Below, in pieces: positions 5,472 through 8,648 of a stretch of DNA of 8,648 bases. Source of the DNA: Xanthobacteraceae bacterium. Lineage in GTDB: Bacteria; Pseudomonadota; Alphaproteobacteria; Rhizobiales; Xanthobacteraceae. The notes under the pieces were generated by a model. It made no database searches. It saw only the letters and a list, made by a program, of their open reading frames with translations, and was not told the DNA's origin. The translations under genes and the position numbers were made by a program. The stretch covers positions 1 to 8,648 of the forward strand of contig JASHRR010000997.1 of assembly GCA_030037185.1 (NCBI GenBank). The letters are read 5' to 3'. Positions within the stretch are counted from its first letter, which is position 1. Each line of letters opens with the position of its first letter.

Positions 5472-7433
5472 TCAGCCGAGCTTCGCGCGCTGACCTTCGA
5501 GCAGCGATGCGACGGCGCCTTGCTGCTCCGTCGTCACGTGCGAGGCGACGCTGCCGGCAAGTTCTTTCAGCGCGCTCTTTGCCGCATCTGCAGCGCCGCG
5601 CTCGACGTGGCGGAATGCCGCGACATACTGATCAAGCAGCAACTTGCGCATTTGAAGAGCCTCGCGCGGCGCCGCGAAACCGGCGTTCGGAAGGTTCGCC
5701 AGCGCCGACCTCAGCTTACCCCAACCGAGGTCGATCACCAGCGGCCTCACCAACATCAGCTCGCCTGCGAGCTGGGACAACCCGGCAACCTGCTGCACGA
5801 AATATCCTTCGTCGAAGCCGTGCATGCCGGCCTCTGTGTCGGCTTGTGCATAGGTTTGCGTCCAAGCGCCGGGCCAATCGCCCGCGAGGCCGATGCCCGG
5901 CAGGCCATAGGCGCGGCCTTTGTTCATCGGGCTCTTCACTGTACCCTGGAACCCGCCATTGACGCCGGGCGCCACGTTTCCGGCCTTGACGTCGACCCGC
6001 GGCCAGCGATTATCGGTTGCCGCGCGGGCGATCGCCTCGATGAGCCAGATGTTGTTGTTGTAGACGTCTATCAGGCTGGTGATGACGCCACCATTTTCCG
6101 GAAGTTCGCCGGAATAGGTGTAGTGATTGCCGCCCGGCCCGGTTTCGATGGTCTGCCGGCCGCCCATGTGCTCAACCCCCACAGTTGCCACGATCGGCTT
6201 CAGACGTTGCGGATGCGGCGTGTAGTAATCGAACTGCGGCCAGCTTGCTTCGCCTCCCGGCATGAAATGGCGGCAATCGCAATAGAACACCAAGGTGCGT
6301 GGCCGCGACTGACGCGGCAGGTGATTGAAATAGGACATGATGCCGAGCATCCCGAGGCCGCCATTCTCCTCGATCAGCGACATGGCATCGGTGTGCGTCG
6401 CCAGCAGGACCTGTTCGTCGATGGGCGTGCCATAGTTCCTGCCGGGCAGATAGGCGATGATCGCCTTGCCGATATCGCGCTGAAAACGTGCGGTGAGCGT
6501 CAGGGTCGCGGTTTTCCCGTCCTTGGCATCAGCCAACACCTTTGCGCCATTGACGCGATCGAGCGTGAGCGTCGGGCAGTTGACGTATTTCGCCCCGAGG
6601 CCCGCGTTCCCGCCGAGCGTGTAAACGCTGCGCTGCGCCAGTCCAAATGCGGCGCCGGGCGACAGGTCGTAGACGATGACGATGCCGGCAGCGCCTTGCC
6701 GGATGCCGATCGCGGCAAATCTGTTGAGTTGGCTCCAAACCCAGCGCGAATGATAGGACGTCGTGACGCTTGCCGGCGGCGGCACGAACAGGGGTGCCCA
6801 TTTTCCGGGCGAACGCCATTCGTAGTCTGTCAGCGTGAAGTTGTCGAGGAAAGCCTCGGAGTACGGCGGTTCCGGATAGGGAGCCGTCTGGAACACGAGT
6901 ATTTTGCCCGCAACCTCGCCCGACGCCGGCTCGTGAGCCGGGTCGTAATAGCGCATCGGAGCGGTGATCCCCTCAGAAGGCGTGAAGCCGGAGGTCATGC
7001 CGTAAGAGGCCACCACGGGCACCGGAATGCCGTCGCTCACGAGCTTCTCGACCGCCTTGCCGGAGGCATAGATGTGAGTGCGGCGATCCGGCCAATCGTC
7101 CACGATATAGTGGTCGTAGGGGATCTCGACATAGTCGAAATCGACGGCGCCGAACTCAGTCATCTTGCCAATCAGGAAATCGGTGTAGCGCTTCCAGCCG
7201 ACGCTGCCAGCATAGGTCGGACCGGCCTGAGCCTTGAACGCGTTCCACGCCCAGGCCTGATCAGGCGTGATCATCAGGGAAGGGTCGATCCTGGGAAACA
7301 CATTGCCGGCAGAACCGGCAGTGCCAGCGAGAAAACCTTCCGCCCACAACGCCTGCCGGCTCAGAACCGACCCGGCAGTCGCGCCGGCAGCGCTCTTAAG
7401 GAAATTCCGCCTCGACTTCCGCCATTCGCTCAT
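5472..7433 (-). CDS. Tat-exported PA-domain / divergent M28-like peptidase family protein
   Basis: Predicted 653 aa. The N-terminus SRRNFLKSAAGATAGSVL (7-24) is a clear twin-arginine signal, so the protein should be exported folded. Residues ~165-325 resemble a protease-associated (PA) insert (ASGEVAGKILVFQ; GAAGIVIVYDLSPG; CPTLTLDRVNGAKVL). Residues ~340-560 resemble the M28 aminopeptidase core: VLLATHTDA (H347, D349) fits the HxD metal motif and VGVEHMGG (E421) a later ligand. However the usual GxxDNAxG segment reads SLIEENGGLGMLG, the catalytic GEE pair region reads FYCDCRHFMPGG, and the final His region reads TYAQADTE. So metal binding and peptidase activity are uncertain. A C-terminal helical tail (~585-650) is Ala/Leu rich. 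ATG 7433 is preceded by AGGG at 7438-7441. It could be a non-peptidase member of the fold; no substrate can be assigned. Confidence 0.8.
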   Translation of the reverse strand: MSEWRKSRRNFLKSAAGATAGSVLSRQALWAEGFLAGTAGSAGNVFPRIDPSLMITPDQAWAWNAFKAQAGPTYAGSVGWKRYTDFLIGKMTEFGAVDFDYVEIPYDHYIVDDWPDRRTHIYASGKAVEKLVSDGIPVPVVASYGMTSGFTPSEGITAPMRYYDPAHEPASGEVAGKILVFQTAPYPEPPYSEAFLDNFTLTDYEWRSPGKWAPLFVPPPASVTTSYHSRWVWSQLNRFAAIGIRQGAAGIVIVYDLSPGAAFGLAQRSVYTLGGNAGLGAKYVNCPTLTLDRVNGAKVLADAKDGKTATLTLTARFQRDIGKAIIAYLPGRNYGTPIDEQVLLATHTDAMSLIEENGGLGMLGIMSYFNHLPRQSRPRTLVFYCDCRHFMPGGEASWPQFDYYTPHPQRLKPIVATVGVEHMGGRQTIETGPGGNHYTYSGELPENGGVITSLIDVYNNNIWLIEAIARAATDNRWPRVDVKAGNVAPGVNGGFQGTVKSPMNKGRAYGLPGIGLAGDWPGAWTQTYAQADTEAGMHGFDEGYFVQQVAGLSQLAGELMLVRPLVIDLGWGKLRSALANLPNAGFAAPREALQMRKLLLDQYVAAFRHVERGAADAAKSALKELAGSVASHVTTEQQGAVASLLEGQRAKLG

Positions 7434-7672
7434 GGTGCCCTACATCGCTCAACGCCTCGGTCGGCGAAGAATAATCTGCGATGGCCTTCCTTGCCACCCT
7501 TACCTCCATGCATGCCCGAACCCTGACGGCCCGTCGGCGTCCGGCATATGGCACAACAGAATTGGCCGACCTGCCTTTGGAATGGCATGCTTGCCATCGC
7601 CGTAGCGACGAGCCGAGACTGCACGCGCAGCCGTGCCCGGCGCCGCACCGTCACGGAAAACTTGATAGAAGG

Positions 7673-7771
7673 TATCTCCACCAGACCATAATCGGCGCCC
7701 AGCAGATCACCCATCGCGCTCTGCTCGAACCACATCCGACGCAAGCGCCACTCGCTGCCGCGATCGATGAT
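7673..7771 (-). pseudogene. IS1634-type transposase relic (internal fragment)
   Basis: A 33-residue stretch on the minus strand reads IIDRGSEWRLRRMWFEQSAM then GDLLGADYGLVEI. This matches, from memory, the N-terminal third of rhizobial IS1634-type transposases (APGSEWRLHR-WF-QSAMGDLLGADFGLAEIHKLY). Similarity stops abruptly at EI: the next residues PSIKFS do not continue to HKLY, and nothing upstream of IID resembles the family. No terminal inverted repeats or target duplication were seen. It is a dead fragment, marking an old insertion or a recombination point. Confidence 0.6.
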
Positions 7772-7818
7772 GCTGTGGAGTGGCCGAGGCTGCCTAGCTG
7801 CCTGACACCAATCCAGGA

Positions 7819-7844
7819 CGGGATGGGCAGAACCGGCCATCCCG
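7819..7844. repeat. GC-rich hairpin, 8-bp perfect stem
   Basis: CGGGATGG and CCATCCCG pair perfectly around a 10-nt loop. No T tract follows on either strand, so a classical Rho-independent terminator is unlikely. It lies 48 nt beyond the transposase relic and 167 nt upstream of the DUF4129 start. It could be a palindromic repeat unit or part of a leader. Confidence 0.35.
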
Positions 7845-7987
7845 ACTTGATTCGGCTCGCATGGCACCGGAGAGCTGGCGAATTGAGCTATGCTAGCCAG
7901 GTTACAGGTTAGAATCGCAAAAATTTTCTTGTCGCAGCCATGATGGACCACGTGGATCCCGCGCAAATGACTGGTTTCAGGGAATCA

Positions 7988-8011
7988 ATGAACATAAAGG
8001 GCTTCGGCTGA
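7988..8011 (+). other. Possible leader peptide MNIKGFG overlapping the next start
   Basis: ATG at 7988 opens a 7-codon frame whose stop TGA shares one base with the next ATG (TGATG). AGGGA at 7979-7983 lies 4 nt before it. An in-frame ATG at 7940 would extend it to 23 codons, but lacks a ribosome-binding site. The arrangement permits translational coupling; so short a frame may also be chance. Confidence 0.2.
7996..8001 (+). promoter_or_regulatory. Ribosome-binding site of the DUF4129 gene
   Basis: AAAGGG lies 9 nt before ATG 8011 and supports that start. It falls inside the possible leader frame. Confidence 0.45.
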
Positions 8012-8648
8012 TGACAGGCGCAAGACCTCGCGGCGCTGCCAACGCGGTTGGGCGCATCACGGCAGGTTTGCGTCGATTGGTTCGGCAATCCAAGAACGCT
8101 CTCACCGCCGTCGTGATCGCACTCCACTGGGTTGCGCCGCTTGCGGCTCAGACGCCGGCCGATATTGCCCGTGCTGCCCGCGACCTTCCGCGATCGCTTG
8201 ACCTGCAGACCGAATTTCCGTCGTTGAAGCCGGAGGGAGTGGACGAGTCGGGCGATTTGAACGTTGGCACGTTGCGGGTTCTTCTGTGGACCGTGGCGAT
8301 CGCCGGCAGCGGCGTGCTGGCCTATTTCATATACAATGTGCTACCGGTATTCGGTGTGGCGCGTCCTGCGCGGTGGAATAATTCCGCTGACAGCACTGAC
8401 GTCACCGCGCGAACTATCGATGCCGCAGCGCGTACGGCAGCCGACGAGCTTGCTGCCCAGGGGCGCTTCGTCGAAGCCATGCATGTGCTGCTGCTGCAGG
8501 GTCTCGACGAGATGCGCACGCACTCCGATCTGCATTTTTTTGCAGATTCCCTTACCAGCCGCGAGATCGTCAGTCGAGCGAATGCCCCGGCCAGCGCCAA
8601 GGCGGCACTGCGGGAAATCATTCAGTGGGTGGAGCGGGCCTATTTCGG
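8011..8648 (+). CDS. Membrane-anchored DUF4129 domain protein (3' end outside window)
   Basis: 212 complete codons, then the window ends. Function is unknown; in many bacteria DUF4129 proteins sit with MoxR-type AAA ATPase, DUF58 and DUF4350 genes, thought to act on the cell envelope, and such partners would be expected to the right. A basic n-region (1-30) precedes a hydrophobic stretch ALTAVVIALHWVAPLAAQ (30-47), a likely signal peptide with cleavage near LAA. The periplasmic linker (48-86) is followed by a transmembrane segment (about 87-112, LRVLLWTVAIAGSGVLAYFI) and the DUF4129 domain from ~137: TAADELAAQGRFVEAMHVLL (143-162), LDEMR, then ADSLTSREIVSRA (178-190), AKAALREII and VERAYF. 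These match the family pattern of A-x-x-LA-x-GR-x-x-EA-x-H-x-LL and LTSRE. The domain continues past the edge. Confidence 0.85.
   Translation, partial: MTGARPRGAANAVGRITAGLRRLVRQSKNALTAVVIALHWVAPLAAQTPADIARAARDLPRSLDLQTEFPSLKPEGVDESGDLNVGTLRVLLWTVAIAGSGVLAYFIYNVLPVFGVARPARWNNSADSTDVTARTIDAAARTAADELAAQGRFVEAMHVLLLQGLDEMRTHSDLHFFADSLTSREIVSRANAPASAKAALREIIQWVERAYF
8528..8547 (+). other. T7 run inside a 7-bp inverted repeat within the DUF4129 gene
   Basis: ATCTGCA and TGCAGAT are perfect complements flanking a run of seven T (8535-8541). In the coding frame this reads CAT TTT TTT GCA (His175-Phe-Phe-Ala), so the run is arranged as T TTT TTT, the pattern of a slippery heptamer. The reading frame continues correctly into the conserved LTSRE motif. 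Confidence 0.35.

Larger units (their letters stand above)
7434..7987. other. Intergenic region between divergent genes, with relics
   Basis: This region lies between the Tat-exported protein (minus) and the DUF4129 gene (plus), so it must contain both promoters, but I could not fix -35/-10 pairs. It holds a transposase relic and a GC hairpin. A 178-codon minus-strand frame (7430-7966) runs through most of it and contains the relic; its remaining sequence has no motif and its end overlaps the next gene start, so I do not annotate it as a gene. Confidence 0.5.

Noticed and set aside
5471..5494. GTCAGC / GCTGAC stem at the stop codon of the Tat-exported protein as a terminator
   Set aside because: The stem is only 6 bp with a 12-nt loop, it lies within the coding sequence, and no T run follows.
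5520..7526. A 668-codon plus-strand open frame antisense to the Tat-exported protein
   Set aside because: It is the mirror frame of a well-supported gene in GC-rich DNA, is rich in Arg, His, Ala and Gly, and shows no domain, signal or ribosome-binding evidence.
7883..7915. TTGAGC with TAGAAT as a promoter for the DUF4129 gene
   Set aside because: The spacing is 21 nt, too long for a sigma-70 type promoter, and no better -10 lies at 16-18 nt.
7430..7966. A 178-codon minus-strand frame containing the transposase relic
   Set aside because: Only 33 residues match a family; the flanks have no motif, there is no good start, and its end overlaps the next gene only by chance (ATGA).

Overview
The window looks like a chromosomal segment of a GC-rich alphaproteobacterium, most likely Bradyrhizobium or a close relative. 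This rests on three things recalled from family knowledge, not on a search: a hypothetical protein with the GVAATLAW-SYGDAA membrane segment typical of that genus, a decayed copy of the interspersed rhizobial repeat that reads D-x-PVKPGDDE when translated, and a relic of a rhizobial IS1634-type transposase.

Layout from left to right. (1) Positions 1-941, minus strand: the start and most of a XylF-like periplasmic sugar-binding protein of an ABC importer, cut by the window edge. (2) 942-1531: gene-poor, with one imperfect palindrome upstream of the sugar-binding gene. (3) 1532-2485, plus strand: a chimeric-looking hypothetical ORF, with a DUF899-like N-terminus joined to a Bradyrhizobium-type single-pass membrane protein. 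(4) 2486-2733: no recognisable gene. (5) 2734-2883, minus: a 49-codon small ORF with a Shine-Dalgarno sequence, 30 nt downstream of (6). (6) 2914-5160, minus: an exported glycoside hydrolase family 3 enzyme (beta-glucosidase type). (7) 5161-5471: leader region holding the decayed repeat and a small ORF or gene remnant that ends inside it. (8) 5472-7433, minus: a Tat-exported protein with a PA-like segment and a divergent M28-like peptidase core. (9) 7434-8010: a 577-base gap with a transposase relic, a GC hairpin and a possible short leader ORF. (10) 8011-8648, plus: the 5' part of a membrane-anchored DUF4129 protein, cut by the right edge.

The clearest functional link is an inference. A secreted GH3 enzyme would release monosaccharides in the periplasm, and a XylF-like binding protein nearby could capture them. 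The two genes are about 2 kb apart with an opposite-strand ORF between them, so they are not an operon. The peptidase-like and GH3 genes share a strand but are separated by 311 nt. Several junctions carry signs of past rearrangement: the chimeric ORF, the transposase relic and the repeat next to an ORF end. I see no clear new defence, mobile or biosynthetic system here. The best candidates for a second look are the peptidase-like protein with altered metal-site residues, the chimeric ORF and the unlisted small ORFs.
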